A DNA stretch of 64,000 nucleotides from Serratia marcescens (GTDB lineage: Bacteria > Pseudomonadota > Gammaproteobacteria > Enterobacterales > Enterobacteriaceae), in contig NZ_MJAO01000014.1 of assembly GCF_001902635.1 (NCBI RefSeq), positions 93,242-157,241 of the forward strand, written 5' to 3'. A program made the position numbers and the translations under genes. Shown here one piece after another: positions 6,585 through 15,465 of the stretch. The notes below the pieces were generated by a model. That model saw nothing but the letters and a program-made list of their open reading frames with translations. It searched no databases and had not been told where the DNA came from. The stretch's first letter is position 1, and each line of letters opens with the position of its first letter.

Positions 6585-7897
6585 GCGGTCACCTGCGGTG
6601 TGGGGGCGGTTGAATCGAGCAATGACTGAATACAACATTCGATGTCCGCAACGCCCACGGAGAGGCGTTTCTGATTCAACTGCGTGATGTAATGAGCGGC
6701 CTTCATCGAAGACGTCATTACGGAATTGACCTGCGCCGGGATGGGGGAATCAGGAATGGTGGACATGCAGGCGCTGACCATGACGCCACCCGCGCGTTCA
6801 ATGGTCGCCGCATAGCCCATTTCCCTGGCGAGCTGGTATTGCTGATGCGCCAACCCGATCCACAAATGTTTATGGCGCGGAATATGCCGCCCCGCCAGCA
6901 AACCGGCGAGTAAACGGATCTCCTGAATGGTCAAGTGCGGGCACCCCAGCACCACCATATCGGTCGGGGCCATGTCCCGCTTCGGCGTCACGCCGGCCTG
7001 CGGCGACAACAAGGGAACGCCCGCCCCGCTCTTCGGCGCATACTGCGCCAGCGACTGACGCAAGATCTCGCGGCCGACCGAGATCTTTTTCACCGGGCGA
7101 CGCCCGCCAAACGCTTCTTTCAACGTGTCGGCTTCCGGCGTCACCCCGAGAACATGGCAAACCCCCACCGATCCCGTGACCGTCAGCGGGATCATGATCT
7201 GCTTAAGATGATCCATGCCGAGTTCACGGTCGATGCCGTCGATCACGATATTGTGTGATTTGGCCTGCGCCCCCAGGTAATAACCTATCGCGCTAAGCTC
7301 CGCTTTTGAGAGCCGATTCGCATCGAGCCCGTCAAACGTGACCCACACCTTCGCCAGGCGGTTGCTATCCAGAAACAAGCCGTAATATGGCGAACGGCCT
7401 GTAATGGCCGCCGCCAGCGTGAGCAACGCCCCGTCGCGATTGCAGCGTGCGCCGATGGTCGAATTCACCAGCACCTGCCCTCCGGAACCGATCCAGGAGA
7501 CGTAGTCGCCTTTTTTCGGCAGGCTGCCCACCATCGCCGGGTAGCAGGTGTAGGTTTGATTAAATCCTTTCTCCGCAAACAGTGCCGCCCGGCGTTTCAC
7601 ATCGGGAAGTTTCGCCTGCGCATACTGCGTGTCGATGCCCATCGACGGCCAGGCGCTGGGGCAAAGCGCGGACATGTGGGGATGCAGGGTGGTCATGACA
7701 GGCAGCGTTTCCACCCCCTCGGTCAGCGTTTCCAGCAGCCCCAAGGGAATATTGGGAATCACGTGCGCGCTGGCGATATTCACCAGCTTCGGCGCGCCAA
7801 AGGCTTTCGAAAAGTTGACGAGCACCTGCATGCACTTTTGCACGCCAGGCCCGGCCGCGCCGGCAAGGTATGCCTGATCCGTTTCGGTTAGTTGCAT
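6581..7897 (-). CDS. Aconitase X catalytic (DUF521) subunit
   Basis: 438 residues, normal for separate-subunit aconitase X large chains. Iron-sulfur cysteines are present in the expected blocks: C118 in TYTCYP, C319 in VVLGCPHLTIQE and C377 in VSACMSTIPDS, followed by SSMKAAHYI. Also seen are VNSTIGARCNRD and AITGRSPYYGL. The block usually reading WAESNAV here is WIGSGGQ (135-141), so a conserved Glu is missing. Together with the small subunit it should form an Fe-S lyase acting on a small hydroxy acid or hydroxy amino acid. AAGGA lies about 14 bases upstream of the ATG. It is the first gene of the leftward cluster after an AT-rich promoter region (7900-8020). The substrate is unknown; cis-3-hydroxyproline is possible but no proline-pathway partners are nearby. 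Confidence 0.87.
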   Translation of the reverse strand: MQLTETDQAYLAGAAGPGVQKCMQVLVNFSKAFGAPKLVNIASAHVIPNIPLGLLETLTEGVETLPVMTTLHPHMSALCPSAWPSMGIDTQYAQAKLPDVKRRAALFAEKGFNQTYTCYPAMVGSLPKKGDYVSWIGSGGQVLVNSTIGARCNRDGALLTLAAAITGRSPYYGLFLDSNRLAKVWVTFDGLDANRLSKAELSAIGYYLGAQAKSHNIVIDGIDRELGMDHLKQIMIPLTVTGSVGVCHVLGVTPEADTLKEAFGGRRPVKKISVGREILRQSLAQYAPKSGAGVPLLSPQAGVTPKRDMAPTDMVVLGCPHLTIQEIRLLAGLLAGRHIPRHKHLWIGLAHQQYQLAREMGYAATIERAGGVMVSACMSTIPDSPIPAQVNSVMTSSMKAAHYITQLNQKRLSVGVADIECCIQSLLDSTAPTPQVTA

Positions 7898-8076
7898 AAG
7901 TCACTGATTCCTTGGAGGGAGCACCAGAGAGGCCCCTTCAATATTTAGCGTGACGAGAAATTAACACTACAAAAAGAATGGAAATATCAATAATCAGAAG
8001 ATTAATAACAATAAGCGGCCAACTTGCACCACAGCGACGGCACGCACGCGGCCGCCGCAAACCCTCACCCCATTGC

Positions 8077-8703
8077 CTACGCCGCGCTTTCTTTCCCCGC
8101 CAGATACAGGCTCAGCACGCCGGGCAGCTCTGCCAGCGAGAATGCCACACTCTGCGGCGCCGTCTTGAAAATGTGGTGCAAGGTGCCGGCCACCAGGCTT
8201 TGCAACAGCCGGGTTTGCTGCAAGATCTCCGCTTCGGCGGTCTCGGGGCGGCGCAGCTGCAGCACTCTGGCAATCAGCGACAGGAAAGTGGACTTTTCGT
8301 CCGGCAGGTTCATTTCCCGCATCACCGGCAGGTAGTCGGTGTGCTCGCGCAGGTATTGCGCATAGGGTGAAAACAGCCGCTGGATCACGTCCTCGGCGGA
8401 GAGCCGCCGCCACTCTTCGTCACTGGCCAACGCCATGCCGCTGACCAGCGCCTCGACCGACTCGGTATGCCGATCCGCCAACGCCTTGATCACCGCATGG
8501 CGATCGGGGAAAAAGTGATACATCGAGCCGATGGAGGTTTTGGCGTGTTTGGCGAGCCGCTGCATGCTGAGCGCCGCCAGGCCGTCCTGCGCCACGATCG
8601 CCGCCGCCGAATCCAGAATGGTTTGTACGCGTTGCCGCCCTCTTTCCTGCTGCGGCTCCCGCCCAGAGATGTGTTCGTCGATATGCATATTCGTATCTGC
8701 CAA
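8077..8703 (-). CDS. TetR-family repressor
   Basis: 208 residues from ATG 8703; MHIDEHIS at 8688 is an alternative start. Residues about 20-65 form the TetR helix-turn-helix: VQTILDSAAAIVAQDG, then SMQRLAKHAKTSIGSMYHFF. The C-terminal half is a ligand and dimer domain. It is divergent from the ytcA-mdtN-mdtO-like operon across a 200-base region holding nested inverted repeats. It is therefore the probable local repressor, released by a compound exported by the pump. The effector is unknown. Confidence 0.9.
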   Translation of the reverse strand: MADTNMHIDEHISGREPQQERGRQRVQTILDSAAAIVAQDGLAALSMQRLAKHAKTSIGSMYHFFPDRHAVIKALADRHTESVEALVSGMALASDEEWRRLSAEDVIQRLFSPYAQYLREHTDYLPVMREMNLPDEKSTFLSLIARVLQLRRPETAEAEILQQTRLLQSLVAGTLHHIFKTAPQSVAFSLAELPGVLSLYLAGKESAA

Positions 8704-8756
8704 CTATGATCAACGCATTATACCCATTTGCCGCCGTGAAGGCAGGGCGACACAAA

Positions 8757-8804
8757 AAACTAGATTAATCCCTCTAATTTGAAGTAGAGTATTCATTCTA
8801 GTTT
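8757..8804. promoter_or_regulatory. Nested inverted repeats, probable TetR operator region
   Basis: AAACTAGA (8757-8764) and TCTAGTTT (8797-8804) are perfect inverted arms. Inside them CTCTA (8772-8776) and TAGAG (8785-8789) form a second palindrome. They lie midway between the divergent repressor and efflux operon, where an autoregulated TetR operator is expected. Confidence 0.5.
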
Positions 8805-8904
8805 CCCAGGCGCAAGCGTTGGGAAGGCAAACAGTGACCTCTCTCACTGAAAAAGAGTCATTTTATTCAGCCAGCCACCTAAGCAAATCGCCAGAGAACG
8901 CCCT

Positions 8905-9168
8905 ATGCCAGACAAAAAACTGCTTATCACCTGCTTGACCGCGCTGTTGCTCACCGGGTGCTCGCCGGCACCGTCCATGGTGGTATTCGGCGCCTCGTTC
9001 CCCGACTGGCTGTTTTGCCTGTGCGGCGGCGTGGCCGGTATGGTGGCAATCCACCTGCTGCTGCGCACCGCGGAAAAACGCGCCTGGCTGGCACCGCAGC
9101 TACTGACGTATCCGGCGCTGACCGCACTGATCGCCATGCTGATCTGGTTACTGGTTTTCCCCCACTGA
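8905..9168 (+). CDS. ytcA: YtcA-like small membrane lipoprotein
   Basis: 87 residues with a lipoprotein signal peptide ending LLTGC at residue 19, then two hydrophobic segments (about 30-50 and 63-84). In E. coli ytcA precedes mdtNOP, and here the same small gene precedes an mdtN/mdtO pair, which supports the name. The next ATG comes 10 bases after its stop. Its role in the efflux system is not established. Confidence 0.75.
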   Translation: MPDKKLLITCLTALLLTGCSPAPSMVVFGASFPDWLFCLCGGVAGMVAIHLLLRTAEKRAWLAPQLLTYPALTALIAMLIWLLVFPH

Positions 9169-9178
9169 GATTGACGCC

Positions 9179-10216
9179 ATGACACAACCCCAGACCCCAA
9201 ACACGCGCAGACTGTTGGTGCTTATCATCCTGGCGTTGACGCTCATCGTGGCCGCCGTCGTCGTCTGGCGGGTGGAAAATGCCCCCACCACCGATGACGC
9301 TTACGCCTATGCCGACACCATCGACGTGGTGCCGGAGGTGAATGGCCGCATCATCGAGATGCCTATCCGCGACAATCAGGAGGTGCGGCAAGGCGATCTG
9401 CTGTTCCGCATCGATCCGCGCCCTTACCAGGACGCGCTGGCGGCCAGCGAGGCGCGCCTGATCACGCTGAATGAACAGATCAAGCTGACGCAGCGCTCGG
9501 TCAACGCGCAGCAGTACAACGCCGAATCGATGAACGCCATCGTCAAACGCTCGCAGGCGCTGGTGGCGCAGGCGACCGACACCCTCAACCGCCGGCAGAA
9601 GCTGCTCGGCAAGAACTACGTTTCGGCGGAAGAAGTGGAAACCGCCCGCACCTCCCAGCGCTCGGCGCAGGCAGAGTTGCAGGCCGCGCTGCTGCAGGCG
9701 AAACAGGCTGAAGCCGCCGTCAGCGGCGTCGAAGCCCTGGTCGCGCAGCGTGCCGAAGTGCAGGCCGAAATCGCCATCGCCAAACTGAACCTGGAATTCA
9801 CCGAGGTCAGAGCGCCGTTTGACGGCCGCATCGCCTCCCTGAAAACCACCGTCGGCCAGTATGCCTCCAGCGCCAAACCGGTGTTTACGCTGATCGACAC
9901 CCGCCACTGGTACGTGGTCGCCAACTTCCGCGAAACCGACCTGAAAGGCGTGCATCCCGGCGTGCCGGCCACGCTGTATCTGATGAGCGATGCCAGCCAG
10001 ACATTCAGCGGCAAGGTGGAATCGGTCAGCTACGGCGTGCAGCCCGACGACGGCGGTACGGTGCTGGGCGGCCTGCCCAACGTATCGCGCAACATCAACT
10101 GGGTGCACGTTTCGCAGCGTTTCCCGGTCAAGATCGCGGTGGAAGCCCCCAACCCGACGCTGTTCCGCGTCGGCGCTTCAGCGGTGGCGAAACTGAACCT
10201 GCGCCATGAAGAGTGA
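9179..10216 (+). CDS. mdtN: MdtN-like HlyD/EmrA-family membrane fusion protein
   Basis: 345 residues with one N-terminal transmembrane anchor (about 12-32), then a biotinyl-lipoyl half motif (VPEVNGRIIEMPIRDNQ), a long alpha-helical hairpin (about 85-200), the second half motif VRAPFDGRIASLKTTVGQ and beta-barrel segments. It is the periplasmic adaptor joining an inner-membrane pump to an outer-membrane channel. It overlaps the next gene by 11 bases. No outer-membrane factor (MdtP type) follows, so TolC or another channel elsewhere would be needed. Confidence 0.9.
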   Translation: MTQPQTPNTRRLLVLIILALTLIVAAVVVWRVENAPTTDDAYAYADTIDVVPEVNGRIIEMPIRDNQEVRQGDLLFRIDPRPYQDALAASEARLITLNEQIKLTQRSVNAQQYNAESMNAIVKRSQALVAQATDTLNRRQKLLGKNYVSAEEVETARTSQRSAQAELQAALLQAKQAEAAVSGVEALVAQRAEVQAEIAIAKLNLEFTEVRAPFDGRIASLKTTVGQYASSAKPVFTLIDTRHWYVVANFRETDLKGVHPGVPATLYLMSDASQTFSGKVESVSYGVQPDDGGTVLGGLPNVSRNINWVHVSQRFPVKIAVEAPNPTLFRVGASAVAKLNLRHEE

Positions 10217-12185
10217 AACGATGTCTCGCGGCTGGCTGTCTCAGTTAATCGACGAGCTGCGCCCTTCGGACAGCCGCATCAACCTGGTGATCCGCGCTCT
10301 GCTCTCCAGCGCGATCGCCATCGTGATCTCGCAGACGCTGCAGGTGCCGTGGCTGGCGCTGTCGCTGATCGCTGTCTTCTTTATCACGCAATCCAATATC
10401 GTGATCACCCGCATGATCGGCATCCTGTTCTTCGTCAGCTCCACGCTGGCGATCGGCGCCGCCATCCTGGTGTTGAAGTTCACCTACGACTACCCGATGC
10501 TGCGCATCTTGCTCTCCAGCGCGCTGTTTTTCCTCAGCGTTTTCCTGATGCGGGTAACCAAGGTCGGGGTGCTGTTCTTCCTGATGGCGCTGGTGGTGAT
10601 CTATGTGCAAAGCTTCGTCGATCTCACCCCGCAGGCGGAAGTGGTGATAAGGCTGGTGCTGTGGGTCTGGGTGGCGATCAACTATGCCATTTTGGTCACC
10701 CTGATCGTCAATACCCTGCTGCTGCCGGCCGAGCCGCTGAAGCAGCTACAAAGCCGGATGATCGCGGTGTTGGACGAAACCCGCACCCTGTTGGCCACCG
10801 GCGGCGAAACGCACGATCTGAGCGCCATCTCGCAGCACGCCACCGAGCTGCATAAACTGCTGCGCTTTTCGGTGATGCGAAACAATAGCTGCCGCGCCAA
10901 CGAGCCCGGTTATCTGGCGCTGATCACCCTGGTGTTGCAACTCAATATCCTGGCCTACCAACTGCCGCCGGCTTTCGGCGCGGCCGCGCGTAAATTGGCG
11001 CAGGAGATAGACGACGCCTGCCGCACGCTGCAAGCCGCGATCGGCAACGGCAGCGCGCTGCGATTTTCCGTTGAGATCGCCGGCAGCGACGATCCGCAGG
11101 TGCCGGCACCGCTCAATGAGATGGCCGGCCACCTGCAGGTCTATGCCAACCGCAGCGACTATGCCGAGGCCGTGCAGGCCGCACCGCCGCCGAAAGTGCC
11201 CTTCTTGACTCCCGATGCCCTGACCAACCCGGTTTACATCCAGTTTTCGTTGAAAACGCTGCTGACCGTGCTGGTTGCCTACGTGTTTTATACCGCCGTC
11301 GATTGGTCCGGCATTCATACCATCATGCTGAGTTGCCTGATCGTGGCACAGCCCAGCCTTGGCGCCACACAGCGGCGGGCGCGACTGCGTCTCGGCGGTG
11401 CGGCAATCGGCAGCCTGCTGGCGCTGATCTCGGTGGTGTGGATCATGCCTCATCTCGACAGCATCGTCGGGTTGCTACTGCTGACGTTGCCGGTGATCGC
11501 CCTCTCCGCCTGGATCGCCGCCGGTTCCGAGAAGATAAGCTATGCCGGGGTGCAGATCGTGTTCACCTTTTCCCTGGCGCTGCTGGAAAGCTTCGGCCCG
11601 GTCACCGAGCTGACCGAGATCCGCGATCGCCTGATCGGCATCGTGCTGGGAGTGGGGTTCGCCACCTTCATTCACGCCACGCTCTGGCCGGAATACGAAG
11701 GGGAGTCGCTGCGGCAGCAGGTCGCCAACCTGCTGCAGGAGCTGTCGCGTTTCCTCGGCGGTGAGAACAAAAACGCCATCGGCATCTGGCAAAAGATCGA
11801 AGGCTGCGAAGCGGTGGTGGCCCGGGTGACGCTGGAGCCTACCTGGCAGCTGGCGGATGATAACCATGAAAGTTTCACCCGGCATATCCAACTGATCTTT
11901 AACCAGACGCGCAGCCTGCTGCTGACCAGCGAAAAGCTGAATACGTATCTGGCCGGCAACGATGCAGCGCTGTCGGCGCAGGAACGCCAGGCGCTGCTCG
12001 AGATACAGCACCAGGGTGGACGCATCCTCGCCGACTATGCGGCGCAGCTTTCCCGCGCCCCGCAAGCGCTGCGGGCGCCCGACTTTCATCCGCCGTTGGC
12101 CGCCCTGCACGCCGACACCGTGCGACACCTGGCGCAGGAGTTAAGCGATGGCGTCAATCGCCTGCCCGCCTGGGGAGACGCCTAG
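10206..12185 (+). CDS. mdtO: MdtO-like FUSC-family inner-membrane transporter
   Basis: 659 residues with two blocks of transmembrane helices (about 25-175 and 345-500), each followed by a cytoplasmic domain, as in the FUSC/AaeB aromatic-acid exporter family. The second block carries LSCLIVAQPSLGATQRRARLR. An internal ATG at 10221 is an alternative start. With the adaptor upstream it should form an efflux pump for aromatic or cationic compounds, repressed by the divergent TetR protein. The substrate is not readable from the sequence. Confidence 0.88.
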   Translation: MKSETMSRGWLSQLIDELRPSDSRINLVIRALLSSAIAIVISQTLQVPWLALSLIAVFFITQSNIVITRMIGILFFVSSTLAIGAAILVLKFTYDYPMLRILLSSALFFLSVFLMRVTKVGVLFFLMALVVIYVQSFVDLTPQAEVVIRLVLWVWVAINYAILVTLIVNTLLLPAEPLKQLQSRMIAVLDETRTLLATGGETHDLSAISQHATELHKLLRFSVMRNNSCRANEPGYLALITLVLQLNILAYQLPPAFGAAARKLAQEIDDACRTLQAAIGNGSALRFSVEIAGSDDPQVPAPLNEMAGHLQVYANRSDYAEAVQAAPPPKVPFLTPDALTNPVYIQFSLKTLLTVLVAYVFYTAVDWSGIHTIMLSCLIVAQPSLGATQRRARLRLGGAAIGSLLALISVVWIMPHLDSIVGLLLLTLPVIALSAWIAAGSEKISYAGVQIVFTFSLALLESFGPVTELTEIRDRLIGIVLGVGFATFIHATLWPEYEGESLRQQVANLLQELSRFLGGENKNAIGIWQKIEGCEAVVARVTLEPTWQLADDNHESFTRHIQLIFNQTRSLLLTSEKLNTYLAGNDAALSAQERQALLEIQHQGGRILADYAAQLSRAPQALRAPDFHPPLAALHADTVRHLAQELSDGVNRLPAWGDA

Positions 12186-12255
12186 CATTTTCCGTTTGCG
12201 GCCGTGCACACCCGGCGCAATGCGCTATAGTGAGCACAAACCACCGGGAGATGCC

Positions 12256-12681
12256 ATGCAGATAAGACCCTACCAAGAGACCGACCGCCCCGTCCTGCGC
12301 ACGCTGTATCTGACGTCGCGCAAGGCGGCATTCGGCTGGCGCGACACCTCAAACTATCAGTTGGAAGATTTCGACAGCGCGACGCAGGAAGAAGAGATCT
12401 GGGTCGCGGAAGACGGCGGCGAGCTGCTGGGATTCGTTTCCATCTACCGCGCCGACAACTTCATCCATAACCTGTATGTCGATCCCCATCAGCCGCCACG
12501 CGGCGTCGGCAGCGCGCTGCTGCGGGCGGCGAACGCCACCTTCACTGCCACCGGCTCGCTGAAATGCCTGGTGAAAAACGAAAAGGCGCTGGCGTTCTAT
12601 CGCAAGCACGGTTGGCGCGTCATCTCCACCGGCAATGACGGCGAAGAAGATTATTACCTGATGCATTCCCAGACACTTTAG
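12256..12681 (+). CDS. GNAT-family N-acetyltransferase
   Basis: 141 residues from ATG 12256, chosen for the GGGAG six bases upstream; the frame extends back to 12148 inside mdtO. The acetyl-CoA loop is NLYVDPHQPPRGVGSALL, and the C-terminal NEKALAFYRKHGW is typical of GNAT motif B. It overlaps the stop of the convergent MFS gene by four bases. Substrate unknown. Confidence 0.88.
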   Translation: MQIRPYQETDRPVLRTLYLTSRKAAFGWRDTSNYQLEDFDSATQEEEIWVAEDGGELLGFVSIYRADNFIHNLYVDPHQPPRGVGSALLRAANATFTATGSLKCLVKNEKALAFYRKHGWRVISTGNDGEEDYYLMHSQTL

Positions 12682-13904
12682 CCCTTGGCATGCGCGGCAT
12701 CCGGCATGCCGCGCAGCGTCAGCCGCCAAAACAGCAGTGCGATCAGGCTAACGCCCGCGCCCAGCCAGCAGACGCCGCTCCAGCCCGCCCAGGCGTACAT
12801 ATGAGTACCGGCGAAGGCGCCTAACCCGCTGCCGACGGCGTAAAACAGCATGTAGCAGCCCACCAGCCGGCTGTGCGACTGCGGGTGCGCACTGAAAATC
12901 ATACTCTGGTTCAGCACGTGGATCGCCTGGCCTGCCAGATCCAGCAGCACGATGCCCGCCACCAGCCAAGCCAGGCCGCTGTCGAGCAAGCCGAGCGGCA
13001 ACCAGGCCAGCGTCAACAGCAGCAAACACGCGCCGCTGGCCGCTTGCCCCAGCCCGCGATCCGCCAGATGCCCGGCGCGCACCGCCGCCAGCGCACCCAC
13101 TGCGCCGACCAAGCCGAACGCCCCCACCGCGGCATGCGTGAAGTTGAACGGCGGCTGGCTGAGCGGCAACACCAGCGAACTCCAAAAGAGGCTGAAAGCG
13201 CCGAACATCAGCAGCGCCAGCATGCCGCGAATTTGCAGCGTGCGGTCATGCAGCAACAGGCTCAGCATCGAACGCAGCAGCGCGGGATAACTCAGCGTGC
13301 TGGGAGAGGTGCGCGGTGCAGGCAGCAGGCGCGACAGGATCGGCAACAAGACCAGCGTCACTCCGGCGGAAAAGAAGTACACCGTGCGCCAGCCGCCAGC
13401 GTCCGCCAACGCGCCGGACAAGGTGCGCGCCAGCAACAGCCCCAGCACCACCCCGCCCTGTGCCGCGCCGACCACCCGCCCGCGCTCCTGCGGTGCCGCC
13501 AACGCGGCGGCAAAGGCAATCAGCCCCTGCGTCATGGCGGTGCCCAGCAGCCCCACCAGCAACATGCCCGCCAGCAGCCAGGGCGCGCTGTGCGCCCACC
13601 CCACCAGCAGCAGCGCAGCGATCAGCCCCAGTTGCTGCACCGCCAGCAGCCGATGCCGGTTCAGCCGATCCCCCAGCGGCACCACTAACAGCAACGCCAG
13701 GGCGCATCCCAGTTGGGTCACGGTGATCACCATGCCGACCGCCGCCAGGCTGATGGAGAAATCACGGGCGATGGCGTCCAACAGCGGCTGCGCATAGTAA
13801 ACGTTGGCCACGCTGAAAGCGCTGGCGGCGGCCAGCAACAGCACCAAGGCAGCCGGCAGACGCCCCAGCGTTGCACAGGGGGGATCCAACAGTTTGTCGC
13901 TCAT
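12678..13904 (-). CDS. MFS-family drug/metabolite exporter
   Basis: 408 residues from MSDKLLDP at 13904, supported by GAGGTG six bases upstream; the longer reading to 13955 lacks a ribosome site. It has about 12 hydrophobic helices and the loop 2-3 motif GDRLNRHRLL of 12-helix major facilitator transporters. Near the N-terminus ANVYYAQPLLDAIA recalls the YnfM/arabinose-efflux-like subgroup. It is divergent from an HxlR regulator 95 bases away, which probably controls it. Substrate unknown. Confidence 0.88.
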   Translation of the reverse strand: MSDKLLDPPCATLGRLPAALVLLLAAASAFSVANVYYAQPLLDAIARDFSISLAAVGMVITVTQLGCALALLLVVPLGDRLNRHRLLAVQQLGLIAALLLVGWAHSAPWLLAGMLLVGLLGTAMTQGLIAFAAALAAPQERGRVVGAAQGGVVLGLLLARTLSGALADAGGWRTVYFFSAGVTLVLLPILSRLLPAPRTSPSTLSYPALLRSMLSLLLHDRTLQIRGMLALLMFGAFSLFWSSLVLPLSQPPFNFTHAAVGAFGLVGAVGALAAVRAGHLADRGLGQAASGACLLLLTLAWLPLGLLDSGLAWLVAGIVLLDLAGQAIHVLNQSMIFSAHPQSHSRLVGCYMLFYAVGSGLGAFAGTHMYAWAGWSGVCWLGAGVSLIALLFWRLTLRGMPDAAHAKG

Positions 13905-13999
13905 CACGCACCTCAATCTGGTTTCGTTATTAAACCCAGTGAACTTTAGGTGCATAGGTTTTATAATGCAACCAGAATATGCGGCAGGAGATAAACATC

Positions 14000-14443
14000 G
14001 TGAAACGTAAAAGCCTGGAAGATGCGCCGTGCCCGGTGGCGCGCACGCTGGACGTGATTGGCGACTGGTGGTCGCTGCTGATCGTGCGCGACGCCTTCGA
14101 CGGCGTCACCCGCTTCAGCGAATTTCAAAAAGGGTTGGGGATGGCGAAGAACATTCTTTCCACCCGCCTGCGCGCCCTGGTGACGCACGGCGTGCTGGAG
14201 ATTGTTCCCGCCGCGGACGGCAGCGCCTATCAGGAATATGTGCTGACCGAAAAAGGCCGCGCGCTGTTTCCGGTGATCGTCGGCCTGCGCCAATGGGGAG
14301 AGGATTATCTGTTCGCCGCAGGGGAAGCCCATTCGACACTGGTGGAAAACGACAGCGGCCGCCCCGTCCCGCGCCTGACGCCGATCGGCAGCGCCGGGCA
14401 GACGCTCACCCCGCTCAATACCCGGGTGGTGAAAATACCTTAG
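14000..14443 (+). CDS. HxlR-family winged-helix regulator
   Basis: 147 residues if started at GTG 14000, which follows AGGAG by 10 bases; an ATG at 13979 adds seven residues but has no ribosome site. The HxlR winged helix is clear: CPVARTLDVIGDWWSLLIVRD, then RFSEFQKGLGMAKNILSTRL and LTEKGRALFPVIVGLRQWG. Proteins of this family sense reactive or aromatic compounds, often through a cysteine near the N-terminus, as here. It is divergent from the MFS exporter and likely its regulator. Confidence 0.9.
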   Translation: MKRKSLEDAPCPVARTLDVIGDWWSLLIVRDAFDGVTRFSEFQKGLGMAKNILSTRLRALVTHGVLEIVPAADGSAYQEYVLTEKGRALFPVIVGLRQWGEDYLFAAGEAHSTLVENDSGRPVPRLTPIGSAGQTLTPLNTRVVKIP

Positions 14444-14537
14444 CGGCGACAACGTTCGGAAGCGCTCAGCCAACCCTGCACGATTCACTTCGCAGCGTCA
14501 TCCGGGTAATGTATAGTCCGCGTTTTACGGAGATCCC

Positions 14538-15410
14538 ATGCTGACTAACTCATCCATTCGTCTGAACAAATACATTAGCGAGAGCGGCATCTGCTCGCGT
14601 CGCGACGCCGATCGTTACATCGAACAAGGCAACGTTTTCATCAACGGTAAGCGCGCTACCGTTGGCACTCAGGTATTTGCCGGCGATGTCGTGAAGGTTA
14701 ACGGCCAGCTCATCGAACCACGCAATGAAGAAGATTTGGTGCTGATCGCGCTGAACAAACCGGTCGGCATCGTCACCACCACTGAAGACGGCGAGCGCGA
14801 CAACATCACCGACTTCGTCAACCACAGCAAGCGCATCTTCCCGATCGGCCGCTTGGATAAAGATTCGCAGGGGCTGATCTTTTTGACCAACCACGGTGAT
14901 CTGGTCAACAAGATCCTGCGCGCCGGCAACAATCACGAAAAAGAGTATCTGGTAACGGTCAACAAGCCAGTGACCGACGAGTTTATTCGCGGCATGGGCG
15001 CCGGCGTGCCGATGCTGGGCACGGTGACCAAAAAGTGCAAGGTGAAGAAAGAAGCGCCTTTCGTATTCCGCATCACGCTGGTGCAGGGGCTGAACCGCCA
15101 GATCCGCCGCATGTGCGAACACTTCGGCTACGAGGTCACCAAGCTGGAACGCACACGCATCATGAACGTCAGCCTGAAGGGGTTGCCGCTGGGCGAATGG
15201 CGCGATCTGACCGATGACGAACTGATCGACCTGTTCACGCTGATCGAGGGTTCCTCGTCCGAGGCCAAACCGGCGAAGAAAGCCCCGGCCAAGCCCGCCG
15301 CGGCGAAAAAACCGAGTGCCGGCGGGCCGAAAAGCGCCGACAAATCCGGCGGCGCACCGGCCGGCCGCAAACGCTTTACCCAACCGGGACGCAAGAAAAA
15401 AGGGCGTTAA
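14538..15410 (+). CDS. rluF: 23S rRNA pseudouridine(2604) synthase RluF
   Basis: 290 residues, the same length as E. coli RluF. An N-terminal S4 domain ([20 protein letters not shown]) precedes the RsuA-type catalytic domain with the aspartate in [17 protein letters not shown] and the RNA-binding segment [16 protein letters not shown]. The last 45 residues are a basic, Ala/Pro/Lys-rich tail. ACGGAG precedes the ATG. Two hairpins follow, the first spanning the stop codon. A stand-alone rRNA modification gene. Confidence 0.95.
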   Translation: MLTNSSIRLNKYISESGICSRRDADRYIEQGNVFINGKRATVGTQVFAGDVVKVNGQLIEPRNEEDLVLIALNKPVGIVTTTEDGERDNITDFVNHSKRIFPIGRLDKDSQGLIFLTNHGDLVNKILRAGNNHEKEYLVTVNKPVTDEFIRGMGAGVPMLGTVTKKCKVKKEAPFVFRITLVQGLNRQIRRMCEHFGYEVTKLERTRIMNVSLKGLPLGEWRDLTDDELIDLFTLIEGSSSEAKPAKKAPAKPAAAKKPSAGGPKSADKSGGAPAGRKRFTQPGRKKKGR

Positions 15411-15419
15411 ACGCCCTTT
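15399..15419 (+). terminator. Hairpin over the rluF stop codon
   Basis: AAAGGGCG-TTAAA-CGCCCTTT, with the TAA in the loop. It is followed 11 bases later by a stronger terminator hairpin, so the pair probably forms a tandem terminator. Confidence 0.6.
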
Positions 15420-15430
15420 CGCCCTCGCTC

Positions 15431-15454
15431 AGCCCGCCATTGCGCGGGCTTTTT
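15431..15454 (+). terminator. Intrinsic terminator of rluF
   Basis: AGCCCGC (15431-15437) pairs with GCGGGCT (15444-15450) and is followed by TTTT. It lies just before the stop of the convergent hydrolase gene. Confidence 0.8.
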
Positions 15455-15465
15455 CATCGTAAAAA

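Noticed and set aside
12873..13688. Gln/Arg-rich open frames opposite the MFS gene
   Set aside because: Low-complexity translation typical of shadow frames over alanine/leucine-rich membrane genes.
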